Of a stretch of DNA of 64,000 nt, positions 45,646 to 55,938 are shown one piece after another; positions within the stretch are counted from its first letter, which is position 1, and each line of letters starts with the position of its first letter. The notes under the pieces are model-generated. The model was not told where the DNA came from. It did not search any database and was given only the letters and a program-made list of their open reading frames with translations. Location of the stretch: contig CM055100.1 of the NCBI GenBank assembly GCA_029204225.1, positions 954,587 to 1,018,586 of the forward strand, in the 5' to 3' direction. The translations under genes were made by a program, and so were the position numbers. Source of the stretch: Diphasiastrum complanatum (Eukaryota; Streptophyta; Lycopodiopsida; Lycopodiales; Lycopodiaceae).

Positions 45646-46343
45646 TGAGAAGATTATTAAAATATTATCTTCCTATCTCAAGTTTGGGATCATGTCCATG
45701 GCGATTTCCACTAAAATTCATGTTGTACATAAAAGGAGTGTGAATTGAGCACATATCCTTCTAGTATAGCTCGGATTTGAGTTAGATAGGTTCAATTATG
45801 ATGACATGCAGATGTTTAGATAGCATGCAAAGTTTTACTGTATGCATGCAACATGCAAAGTAGTTTCAGTGATCTACACATGTCTAGGTAGTTTTATGAG
45901 TTGACATGCAGTACATGCAACATACATGCATGCAGTTACACATGTGGATCTATGATAGGTGAATTAGTTCAGTTAAGTGGACTTTCCATGCAACTCCAAT
46001 GTAGGAATTCGAGTCTCTCTCATGTAAGAAAAGCTGGGCATGTTTTGCCACATTGTGAATATTGAGATTTTGGTGTTTTGGACTCATTCTCTTTCTACCC
46101 GAGTTTTCTATACTTGATTTTCTCTCTCTACTCGAGAGCAGCCTATTTTTCCCATACTGAACACTTAGAATTATTTCTGACATTCATTTCTCATAGTGAA
46201 GAGTTAGATTTTTTCATCAGATGTATGCCATTGACTTAGATTTTTCAAGCATACTGTTCTTTGATCAATCTTGTGCAATCACAACACCTCAGTAAGGTCC
46301 TGTAGGGTGTGTGGTGAAGTTCACACGTGCTAAAAACTTCACA
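45646..46343 (+). repeat. 5' LTR of copia E2
   Basis: 698 bp, about 30 bp shorter than the 3' LTR because a segment around CAAGCCACATGCAATCAGTG (present at 48660-48680) is absent. It ends AAAACTTCACA before the primer site. Confidence 0.87.
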
Positions 46344-46654
46344 TGGTATCATAGCTTCATGCTTTGAAGAGGTGAGGGTGTATACATCAGATCATCAGTG
46401 TTTTTGCTTGCAGCATCTCAGATTTTGGAGAGGGATTCAAACTTGCTGAAAAACAAGCAATCTGTGGACCATAAGTGGATCAAATCAAGGCTGATCTGAT
46501 CCAACGGAGCTCTGTACAGACAGAAAGCTCACATGTGTGAAATTAGCCCTCATTAATGAGTGCTACTTCTCAAGGAATGATCCAAATTTGATGTTCTATA
46601 GCTTGTTGGATAGGTATTGAAGAGTAAAATGTGTTGCTTTTGTTTCTAAATTGC

Positions 46655-48445
46655 TTTGTGTCTTTTGTAGATGATTAAACAAGATATTCTTGGATCTATA
46701 TGTTGTCTTCAAAAGCCATGGTCTATGTTGCTTTTCTTACTTTCAAAGCTTATGTAGAGAAGCAGTTTCCTTTCAAGTTAAAAGCTTTAAGAAGTGATAG
46801 TGGAGGAGAATACACTTCCAATAAGTTTAAAGACTTTTGTGAGAGAGAGGGTATTCAAAGAGAGTTTTCTTGTTCATATATTCCTCAACAAAATGTTGTT
46901 GCTGATCATGCACTTTTTATATCAGATGAAGAGCCTAAGGATGTCCAAGAAGCTTTTCAATCCAAGGAGTGGGTTGAAGCAATGACCCAAGAATTTGAAG
47001 CCTTGATGTCAAATAACACATGGGAGCTTGTGGATCCACCAAACAACATGCATGGGTATTCAGAATCAAGTATAATCATGATGGATCTATCAATAAGTAT
47101 AAAGCAAGACTTTGTGCCAAAGGTTACTCACTGATAAAAGGTCTTGACTATGAAGACACCTTTGCACCAGTTGCAAAGATGGTAACAATTCAAATACTCA
47201 GCTCTCTTGCATGTTTTCACAAACGGAGTATGTTCTAGTTTGATGTTTCTAATGCATCTCTCAATGGTTACCTTGAGGAGGAGATTCATATGGAACAGCC
47301 TCCAGGTTTTGTGAAGGAAGCTGATGAATCAAAAGTTTGTCTTTTGTTCAAAAGTTTGTTTGGACTGAAACAGGCACCAAGGTCTTGGTATGCAAGGCTC
47401 AATTCCTATTTCATATCACTCAGATTTTGTCTAAGTGAATATGACCCTTCTCTGTATTATAAGTTTGTAGATAACTTTGTAATTATTCTTCTCATCTATG
47501 TAGATGATATCATTCTTTGTGAAAACAATGAGAAGTTAGTTGAAGAAACTAAACATCACTTGGTACTGAGTTTAAGATGCAAGTCTTAGGAGTTCTTCAC
47601 TATATTCTAGGCCTTGAAATATATTTTTGGAAAGGTCATGCATTTATAAGCCAAAGTAGATATGCACTTTCCATGCTCGGGAAATTCCATATGGAGAATT
47701 GTAAAGGCATAGATACACCTATGGAGCACACTGTAAAAGTTCCTATTAAAGATGATGAAAAATCCTTTGAGGACATCACTCTTTATAGGAGTCTTATTGG
47801 CTCACTTATTTGGTTAACAGTGACTAGGCCTGATCTAAGCTTTTGTGTTCATAAGCTAAGTCAACGCATGCAGGATTCAAAGTTATATCATTGGAAGTTG
47901 GCAAAAAGAGTCTTGAGGTATATATCTTCTACCTTGGATTATGGACTATACTATGAAGTAAAAGATCTGACTTTAATTGCTTTTTCAGATTCAGATTTTG
48001 CAGGGGACAGGTTGAATAGGAAATCCACAAGTGCTTACACTATATTTCTTGGAGGAAATTTGGTTTCTTGGCTATCAAAGAAGCAGGCAACTATTTCTTA
48101 TCATCCTATGAAGCTGAATACAAATCTCTTACAACCACAACAAAGGAGATTTTATGGATCAAAAGGCTAGTTTTGGAACTAAAGTGTTATGCAGATGAAG
48201 ATTTACCAATTATCAAGAATGATAACATTTCTGCTCAGGCTCTTGCAAATAATCTAGTCTTTCATGCAAGGAGCAAGCATAATGAAGTGGCTCATCATTT
48301 TGTAAGAGAAAAAGTCATTGGGAGAGATATCTCATTGGAGCATGTTTCATCTTCAGATTGTGTTGCAGATCATCTCACCAAACCTCTACTCAAGATGAGG
48401 TCTAACCTTGGCCTAATTTCGAAGTCTATGTTGATAGGAACATAA
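46655..48445 (+). pseudogene. Copia E2 pol remnant (partial integrase, RT, RNase H)
   Basis: Starts inside integrase (FVDD*TRYSWIYMLSSK with TAA for Tyr; RSDSGGEYTSNKF; YIPQQN). It then jumps from QQNVVA to DHALFISDEEPKDVQEAFQS, losing the integrase C-terminus. RT: WVFRIKYNHDGSINKYKARL after a 1-base slip, a TAG for Gln before FDVSNASLNGYLEEE, SLFGLKQAPRSWYARLNS, LIYVDDIILCEN. A frameshift at ~47575 precedes VLHYILGLEIYFWKGHAFIS. RNase H: AFSDSDFAGDRLNRKSTSAY, then a slip, SSYEAEYKSLTTTTKEILWI and NDNISAQALANNLVFHARSK, ending LIGT at 48445. Confidence 0.9.
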
Positions 48446-48455
48446 ATTTAAGAAG

Positions 48456-49183
48456 TGTGAAGATTATTAAAATATTAGCTTCCTATCTCGAGTTTGGGGT
48501 CATGTCCATGGTGATTTCCACTAAAATTCATGTTGTACTTAAAAGGAGTGTGAATTGAGCACATGTCCTTCTAGTGTAGCTCGGATTTGAGTTAGATAGG
48601 TTCAATTATGATGACATACAGATGTTTAGATAGCATGCAAAGTTTTACTGTATGCATGCAAGCCACATGCAATCAGTGGATGCAACATGCAAAGAAGTTT
48701 CAGTGATCTACACATGTCTAGGTAGTTTTATGAGTTGACATGCAGTACATGCAACATACATGCATGCAGTTACACGTGTGGATCTATGATAGGTGAATTA
48801 GTTCAATTAAGTGGACTTTCCATGCAACTCCACTGTAGGAATTCGAGTCTCTCTCATGTAGGAAAAGCTGGGCATGTTTTGCCACATTGTGAATATTGAG
48901 ATTTTGGTGTTTTGGACTCATTCTCTCTCTACTCGAGTTTTCTATACTTGATTTTCTCTCTCTACCCGAGAGCAGCCTATTTTTCCCATACTGAACACTT
49001 AGAATTATTTTTGACATTCATTTATCATAGTGAAGAGTTAGATTTTTTCATCAGATGTATGCCATTGTGCTCTTTCCTTAGATTTTTTAAGCAAACTGTT
49101 CTTTGATCAATCTTGTGCAATCACAACACCTCAGTAAGATCTTGTAGGGTGTGTGGTGAAGTTCACACGTGCTAAAAACTTCA
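48456..49183 (+). repeat. 3' LTR of copia E2
   Basis: Starts TGTGAAGATTATTAAAATAT after TTTAAGAAG and ends near GCTAAAAACTTCAC. Similar to the E1 LTR on the opposite strand. TGCATGCA-type words cluster at 48645-48770. Confidence 0.87.
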
Positions 49184-49303
49184 CTTTGGCAATTTCTCAC
49201 ACTCAAAAGGCAATGAGCATATGGTGTGCAAACTCTATAAAGCATTGCATGGATTGAAACAATCACCAAGAGCATGGTTTCAGAGAATTAATTCCTTCTG
49301 AAA
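49184..49303 (+). pseudogene. Isolated copia RT fragment
   Basis: About 38 codons encode [20 protein letters not shown] and [16 protein letters not shown]-stop, the conserved RT block between the YMxQP and YVDD motifs. Both sides are truncated. It differs from the E2 RT, so it is from another copia lineage. Confidence 0.75.
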
Positions 49304-49381
49304 TTGTATGTAATTTGTATTTTTCTCAATTTCATGTGTACTTCAATAAGATTTAGTATTAATTTTGTTCGTATATTACAG

Positions 49382-49692
49382 ATCAAATACCTTTATCACG
49401 ATCAACCAACGAATATGTCATCTGCTGAAGAAATGTCTCAAAACAGGTAATTATATTGTAGTATTTATGAAATATTATGTACTTATGATATGGACATGTA
49501 GCATTGTGTGTTGCATATGACATTTTTTTTTTTGTGTCAATGCTCAAAGCACAACGCCTCCACGAGATTTCGAAAAATTAAAAACGATGGAAGCTTATCA
49601 AAAAAGAAAATCACGAAAAAGAGCGCAAATGATTGATCGAGTACTTAGTGGAGGATCATCGTCATCAAGTTCTGGCACTCGACCTCGACAAA
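49382..49692 (+). pseudogene. Two exon-like segments of an unrecognised gene
   Basis: Segment 1 (49382-49446) follows TATTACAG and ends CAG|GTAATT. It can read IKYLYHDQPTNMSSAEEMSQ. Segment 2 (about 49550-49700) follows ATGCTCAAAG and ends ACG|GTACTA. It reads TPPRDFEKLKTMEAYQKRKS, RKRAQMIDRVLSGGSSSSSS. A basic patch is followed by a poly-Ser tract. I do not recognise it. It lies just outside the left terminus of element M and may belong to the sequence M inserted into. Confidence 0.4.
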
Positions 49693-49769
49693 GAACTACG
49701 GTACTATATATTTGTAATTATTAAAAATTTGAAAACAGATTAATTGTCATGCAAATCATTTTTTGCATT

Positions 49770-50282
49770 CACTACTGAAAAACAAATATAACTTTACTTC
49801 CGCAATCCGCAAAACCAAATTTTGATAACAAAAACGAACAAAGTCATATTTAGTTGAAGAGAAGCATACAATTGAATACCAAAATCTAGAAGAAATGTGC
49901 TTACCATTTGTTTTAACTTCGTAATGTCGAATCATCATCACTTGGACCTTTTTGAGATCTAAGAATATATTGTTGTCTTAATGAAAACAAATCGGAGGTC
50001 CTGTCTTCCTATTGGTTATTGTTAAAGAATCCTCAATATACCTTAACTCAATATACCATAATTGAATTGCAAGTTTTTAGCTAGGTATTATCTGATGGCG
50101 TTCTAATCCATTTTTTGTCAGAGCGTTTCATAAACTTTTTTAAAGCTCTATACTCCTTGCGACTCACACCTCCTTGGTTGCATGCATACACCATGATCTC
50201 TTTAACATTTGGATTTGGCTTGAACTTGTGGACTAGCCTTTTTGCGATTCTCAAGCGGAGTGAATCACTTGTTTCATCAATC
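49770..50282 (+). repeat. Left inverted arm of element M
   Basis: Paired with 55102-55611. Its minus strand encodes EIMVYACNQGGVSRKEYRAL, KKFMKRSDKKWIRTPSDNT, stop, and further out MMMIRHYEVKTNGKHISSRF. Confidence 0.8.
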
Positions 50283-50664
50283 TTTACCCTTCAAAAAATG
50301 TTTCATATATTTTTCGCTAATAGAATCTTTTCCAACCATCTGTTGCAAGAACTCTTTTGTGAGTCTCGTACATCTTTTACTGGCACCACCACCTGGTGCC
50401 AAAGTTTCTACTTTGCATCTCTTAGTGTTTTCTTTTTGTGCTTGTTGATCCATTGAGACTCTACGCTTTCGTTGTAAGTCCTATATTGTCCACTGAAATA
50501 AAACCATTGAAGATTGCAATTCTTCAATTTTTGCGACAGAACTGGCAAGCTCTATTTTTAAACCATTATCTCCTCCTCCAATTTCATATTTATTTCTTGC
50601 AATGACTTTAAATTGTCAAATATTACCATATTTGACAATATCTCGGCTTGGATTCTTCAAGAAT

Positions 50665-50925
50665 CTATTGCTTGACAATAGCCAGGAGTCCATTACCACC
50701 ATCCTTAATGAACCTTAGTAAACTATGTACGTCAGAAAATTTAGGAGGAGCATCTACTAGTGGATTGCAGGGGTATAGATCATCTCTTACCCATAGGTCA
50801 ATATGTTTTCTGTCTTCTAATCTCCAACAATGCATCTCATATGGATTTAAGTTAACACCCCTTGCAACTTTGGTTGTCGCATAATCCTTCTCTAATTTTA
50901 CAGGTAAGTGATACTTGGTTGTCAT
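50665..50925 (-). CDS. Hypothetical ORF inside element M
   Basis: 86 codons: MTTKYHLPVKLEKDYATTKV, ARGVNLNPYEMHCWRLEDRK and HIDLWVRDDLYPCNPLVDAP, ending LLAIVKQ-stop. Composition looks like real protein with W, C and charged residues in balance. Not recognised. It starts 5-10 bp from the truncated copia N, so N probably interrupted the gene here. Confidence 0.45.
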   Translation of the reverse strand: MTTKYHLPVKLEKDYATTKVARGVNLNPYEMHCWRLEDRKHIDLWVRDDLYPCNPLVDAPPKFSDVHSLLRFIKDGGNGLLAIVKQ

Positions 50926-50934
50926 CTTGAGGAA

Positions 50935-52665
50935 CAAGAAGCAGAGGATCGACCCCACGAACAAGAAATGTTCGAGCAGCGACGAAATGAACCTCGAAGG
51001 TCAACAAGACAAAGAAGACCTCCAGACCGCTATTCTGACAATCTTCAATGGAGCGAAGACACGTAGTTCGAGTACTGCAGCTTCACAGAAGAGCCAACAA
51101 CATACCAAGAAGCTATCCAGAGTCCAGAGGGAGAATTTTGGAAGCAGGCAATGTCAGAGGAGATCGAGTCGATGAGGCAAAATGAGGCATGGCCATTATA
51201 GCCACTGCAAGAAAACATAAAAATAGTCGACTACAAGTGGGTGTACAAGAAAAAGCTAAAATCAGATGGCACTATTGGTCGCTACAAGGCAAGGCTTGTC
51301 GCAAAGGGCTACACGTAGAGGTATGGTGTCGACTATTTCGACACATATTTGCCCATGGTGAAGATGACAAGCATAAGGCTACTCCTTGCATACGCCACAC
51401 AGTACAATCTAGAAATTCACCAGATTGACGTGAAAACAACCTTTCTCCATGGAGATCTAGAGGTGGAAATCTTCATGAAGCAACATGAAGGCTATGAAGA
51501 CCTCGACAATAGACAATATGTCTGTCGATTGCAGAGATGCATCTACGGTCTAAAACATGCATCACGGGCTTGGTAAAAAAAGCTTGATGGTCTTCTGAAG
51601 TCTCTAGACTTCAACCCTACTCAACCAGACTATAATGTCTACATCAAAAGAGTAGGAAAGGATTTTGTGATATTGACCATTTTTGTGGATGATTCGCTGA
51701 TGATAAGAAATTCCTTGATGCTGATCAAAGACATGAAGATTCAGATTTCTAAAAGCTATGAAATCACAGATCTTGGAGAAGCAATAAAATGCCTAGGGTT
51801 TAGAAGAGATCGAACAAATGGCGCAATGCACTTGAGTCAGTCAAAATACGTCAGAAAAGTAGTACCACATGATGGACTGCAAAGAGAAAGCCACACCAAG
51901 GATAGCTAGAGCCAAGCTCATGAAACATGATTGCCCAAAAATAGAAGAGGAAGAACAGAAGATGGCAGGTTTACCCTACCAGAACTTAATTGAGAGTCTG
52001 ATATACTTGACAATTTGTACCAGACCGGATCTGGCCTTCTCTGTTTACACATTGAGCCAATTCTGTTCCAATCTTGGTCTAGCACATTGGCAAATGGCCA
52101 AACAAATTCTATAGTATTTGAAGGGTATCCAAAATATTGGATTAATCTACAAAGCTAGAAACGAGAAAAAAGGATTCGAGCTGTATCACTACAGTGATGC
52201 GAGCTAGGCGAGCTACAAGGATGACAACAAATCCATTACTGGAGGATGTACAATAGTGTGCAGAGCTGCAATCAACTGGATATGCAAATAGCAAACCCTG
52301 GTAGCTCAATCCTCTTGCGAAGTTGAGTATGTCACAGTCTCGAAAGTGGTGAATGAGGTAGTGTGGCTACGGATGATGTTGGAGGCAATCAGGATACCAC
52401 AGGAGGGGCCAAGCATGATGATGATGGACTCCTAGAGGGCCATCTATTTGTCCCAGGATCTCGTCTTCCATTCAAAGATGAAACACATTCCTCTGAAGTA
52501 CCATCACATTCGAGATTTGATCTCGAAAGGAGAGCTCCAGGTCCAGTTCATAAAATCAGAAAGTATGATTGCAGATCTCTTCACGAAACCGCTCGACAAG
52601 CCACTCTTTACCAAGCAAAGAGAGGCAATTGGATTGAACGAACAAAGTTGCAAGGTTCAAGAGGG
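50935..52665 (+). pseudogene. Copia element N: pol remnant
   Basis: Begins in the INT-RT linker (EEQEAEDRPHEQEMFEQRRN, RRSTRQRRPPDRYSD). RT: IVDYKWVYKKKLKSDGTIGR, YKARLVAKGYT then TAG, VKMTSIRLLLAYATQYNLEI, DVKTTFLHGDLEVEIFMKQH, CIYGLKHASRAW then TAA, and IFVDDSLMIRNS as the catalytic block. A frameshift at ~51870 precedes CTRPDLAFSVYTLSQFCSNL. RNase H: YSDAS*ASYKDDNKSITGGC, SSCEVEYVTVSKVVNEVVWL and LISKGELQVQFIKSESMIAD. There are at least six stops, several at Trp or Gln codons. Gag, protease and integrase core are missing. Confidence 0.9.
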
Positions 52666-52667
52666 AG

Positions 52668-53229
52668 TGTCAGAAATGGTGAACTCTTGTAACTTTGTCA
52701 CAGCACGAACAAGACACGAAGGTCAAATGAGAACAATTTGTGACAATCAACGTGTCTTTGACTCGAAGCACGAATGATTCGCAAATCAATCATGAATTGT
52801 AAACACACCTCCAAAACCGCAAAACGAAAAGAACAAAACAAATGAAGAGAAATCCTTCGCGCTGCCAGCTGGCAGCTCAACGGGCTTCATGCCCAGCTGA
52901 AATGAATAGCAACGACAAAGACTAACTAACTAGTTGATTAATAATAACTAGTCTTGTAATTCTACGTTTGGCTTTCTTGTAAACTCCACATAGTGGAGGT
53001 ATAACAATCTTCTCTGGATCATAACCAACAAGAGAAAAAGAAGAGAGATAGTGAATACAGAGATCTGTAAGAAACAGAGAGAGACGTAGCAAATAGAGTA
53101 AGAAAGAAGAAAAAAAATACCATAGGTATGCATAAAAGTCTGCCAATGAGCAGAACACAACGAAAGAGCAGAGAGTCAATCCGCCAACGAGCGAGACACT
53201 GACGATCTCGCTCTAAAACCAAATTGACA
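52668..53229 (+). repeat. 3' LTR of copia N
   Basis: Follows the polypurine tract TTCAAGAGGGAG and runs from TGTCAGAAATGGTGAAC to ACCAAATTGACA, 562 bp. No 5' LTR is present. Confidence 0.75.
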
Positions 53230-54045
53230 ATATAGTCGCTCTATTTCGTATATCTCTTGGCCTTGTACTGTGTCTCTTGATTGCTAGAATAAAATATGTT
53301 TTGTGATGTGTAGTCGAGTGTCTGGGATCCCGTAAGAGCTTCCGCACGTAAAGAAAATTCAAATGCAAAAAATTGTTCACGAATCATAATAGAGGACGAA
53401 CACGAAACAAACAACAAAAAGCTTCCACGACAACTGGATCTATAATTGACTGAAGATCCAGTAGGAAGGCACAACTTTGCAGCCTTTGCCTTGTAATGAA
53501 TCTTCTCCATCCCTTGTGTATTCCAAATAGCTAGTGATCCATATGTTTTCATAAAACAAGGTCCGTGATCATAGAAGATGTGTTGTTCATATAAAGTTTT
53601 TATTAGTTTAAATTTCTATAAATACCTTTTAATACAAAAGATAAAAATTCCATACACACATACCACACAGTGAGTTATGTGTGTTTCTCCCCATGCATCG
53701 ATTATCAATTAAATGAATGTTTTGACTTCTCTTGCATACCTCTCCAAATCTTCATCTCTCACAATTTTCTTGATAGTTTGGGGCAAGGCATCAAATCCTT
53801 GCCACACCTTAGCACGTGTACCTGCCATGTGAGGATTTGAGCCAATATTTGCTGTGCATTGACATATTCTCTTTCAGTACTCCCATTCAACATTGCTTTC
53901 ACGTATAGTATGATTTGACAATAGGTGTCTTTCCCACCCTCGATGGAAACTTTTGCTAGAATATCTTGTGTTTGTCACTCATCTCAACATCTTTGGTAAG
54001 ACTCATATGGCCCCCATGCAATCCCATATCAGATAAAACTATCTC
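53230..54045. other. Interior of element M, weakly coding-like
   Basis: On the minus strand from ~54030 to ~53720 pieces such as MGLHGGHMSLTKDVEM and GSTEREYVNAQQILAQILTW can be read across stops. This may be the eroded continuation of the ORF at 54046-54336. The rest shows nothing recognisable. Confidence 0.35.
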
Positions 54046-54336
54046 TCAATTTCTTATGCTAACATCTGCTCGCAATTTGGGCTGCATGTTCCATGCATAA
54101 CAACAATGCAAATATAATAATTTGTCCAATATTTGTAATTCACCATGCATCATGCAAAAACGGACTCCTTCAAGAGGAATGTTCAACACATGACTCCAAG
54201 CTTTGTCTTTCTTCACAAACTTCAAGTCCTCCTTATGCCTTGATTCGGATGGATATTCTAGATTTGAGGTATATATGGCTTCAAGATATACTTTAACTTC
54301 ACTACATTCATGTGGTCTAACTTTCACTCTTATCAC
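54046..54336 (-). CDS. Hypothetical ORF inside element M
   Basis: 96 codons: MIRVKVRPHECSEVKVYLEA, IYTSNLEYPSESRHKEDLKF, then AWSHVLNIPLEGVRFCMMHG and YLHCCYAWNMQPKLRADVSI. Not recognised. It shares strand with the 50665-50925 ORF, so both could be exons of one gene of element M now split by copia N. Confidence 0.42.
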   Translation of the reverse strand: MIRVKVRPHECSEVKVYLEAIYTSNLEYPSESRHKEDLKFVKKDKAWSHVLNIPLEGVRFCMMHGELQILDKLLYLHCCYAWNMQPKLRADVSIRN

Positions 54337-54772
54337 ATTTCTCAGATAACTATATTATACTCATGGATGCAGGTATCACAGTCTCAATCCTGTGCATAGC
54401 AATCACACGAGTCCGATTGCAATGTCAATGGCCAGACAAGGACGACTCAGCTGGATTTAATTATAATTAGGTATATTTCAATAATCCAATTTCTAACATA
54501 TCTCTGTACTTGGAAAATTTATGTATGAATTTAAGTTTCCTTCATCAATTTTTAAGTGCTTGGAATGTAACTCAAATAAATTTTGCAAATTTTTTTATTG
54601 ACAATAATGAACCTATGATTTTGCTTACCAACTTCATAAGAAGTGGTGCAAAAGACTCCTGGAGTCAAATGGAGTCCATTTTTAGGGCATAATGGAGTCA
54701 GTAAACGAGCCAGTAAACTAGCTCCATTCTGCCCTAAAAAAAAAAATTCTAATTTTCCACCCTCGAAATAAC

Positions 54773-55084
54773 CCTCTGTTTAGGGTGAACTTTTGATAGA
54801 GATATACCAAGGGATGCCCCTTGGTATATCCTTCAAAAATGACATGTCACCAATAGCTTGTTAGGAGGGATGTACCGAGGGCCTTTGGTATATCCCTTGG
54901 TATACCCATCCTATAAACAACGCAAAAACGAGGTGAAAAAGCCTCGTTTATCGAGGAAATTATCGAGAATCTCGTTCCGAGGTATACTTCAAGGTGTATA
55001 CCGCGGGTTGCGATCTTTTTTCAAAAAAAAAACTTCATAAAAGCCTCGATAATAGGGTTGGAAATCCTCCAGAATGTTGTAGTG
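54773..55084 (+). mobile_element. CACTA-like right end with GGTATATCCCTTGG subterminal repeats
   Basis: TGTTGTAGTG ends at 55084, the complement of CACTACAACA. To its left GGTATATCCCTTGG-like words recur in both orientations (near 54806, 54825, 54890, 54978 and 54995), and CCTCGTTT/TTATCGAGG pairs near 54940-54960 form a short hairpin. This resembles the subterminal array at 39 kb with a different word. No left end was found. Confidence 0.45.
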
Positions 55085-55101
55085 ATTTGTTTTCATTGTG
55101 G

Positions 55102-55611
55102 AAGATGAAACAAGTGATGCACTGCTTGAGAATTGCAAAAAGGCTAGTCTCAAGCCGAATCCAAATGTTAGAGAGATCATGGTGTATGCATGCAACCAAG
55201 GAGGTCTGAGTTGCAAGGAGTATAGAGCTTTAAAGAAATTTATGAAACGCTCTGACAAAAAATGGATTAGAATGCCATCAAATAATACCTAGTTATAAAC
55301 TTGCAATTCAATTACGGTCTCTAAATTAGGAGAATCAAGGGATATTGAGGATTTTCTTACAATAACCAATAAGAAGAAAGGACCTCCGGTTTGTTTTCAT
55401 TAAGACAACAATATATTCTTAGATCTCAAAAAGGTCCAAATGATGATGATCCGACATTACGAAGTTAAAACAAATGGTAAACACATTTTTTTTAGATTTC
55501 GATTTTCAATTGTATGTTTTTCTTCAACTATATATGCCTTTGTTCATTTTTGTTATCAAAATTTGGTTTTGCAGATTGCGGAAGTAAAGTCATATTTGTT
55601 TTTTAGTAGCG
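55102..55611 (-). repeat. Right inverted arm of element M
   Basis: Plus strand encodes MVYACNQGGLSCKEYRALKK, FMKRSDKKWIRMPSNNT, stop and, from 55440, MMMIRHYEVKTNGKHIFFRF. Several substitutions separate it from the left arm, so the arms are not freshly duplicated. Confidence 0.8.
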
Positions 55612-55938
55612 GAAATCGTAAAAGAGCATAAACATTAACGTGTCACAATCACCTTGAGAAACCGTGAATTGCCACAGTTTGGCGAAAGTTATTCAAATAA
55701 TTTAGTGTGCAATCCGAAAATCACATATGGTGGATAGTTGCATTTGAAGTTCATAAGGAGTCACAAAGTATGCAAGTGGCTATTTGAGAAATGTAGTATA
55801 TCTAAGGTAATACATGCACAAAATGAAGGCAAATTGCTCAGTGTTGAAGGAGAAAGCTTTATTGTAGAATGGCACCTAGCTGCTGTGTTACATACCTATG
55901 TAACTAGCAGTACTTCAAACCCCTATTGGTCCATTTAG

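Larger units (their letters stand above)
45646..49183 (+). mobile_element. Copia element E2, internally deleted
   Basis: Two LTRs (45646-46343 and 48456-49183), primer site TGGTATCATAGC at 46344, and a pol remnant. Gag and protease are gone. It is the same family as E1. No matching target duplication was found: the 5' LTR begins TGAGAAG instead of TGTGAAG, and the flanks differ. Confidence 0.88.
49770..55611. mobile_element. Element M: long inverted arms with CACTA-type termini
   Basis: The left end CACTACTGAAAAACAAATAT (49770) and the right end, read inward on the minus strand from 55611, CGCTACTAAAAAACAAATAT, are inverted copies. Similarity continues for about 510 bp (49770-50282 and 55102-55611). 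Both arms include coding-like MMIRHYEVKTNGKH and NVREIMVYACNQGG on the element's inward strand. The interior (about 4.8 kb) holds minus-strand ORFs, a nested copia remnant N and a small CACTA-like end. The expected 3-bp target duplication is not seen (ATT versus GAA). An inverted duplication of non-transposon origin remains possible. Confidence 0.65.

Noticed and set aside
45641-49190. Target duplication for copia E2
   Set aside because: The flanking bases do not match and the 5' LTR terminus is altered; the element's edges may have been rearranged.
52922-53222. Leu/Phe-rich minus-strand frames
   Set aside because: Antisense of the copia N 3' LTR (AG-rich stretch); no support as genes.
49767-55614. 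Three-base target duplication flanking element M
   Set aside because: The flanks are ATT and GAA; no match was found, so I do not claim one.
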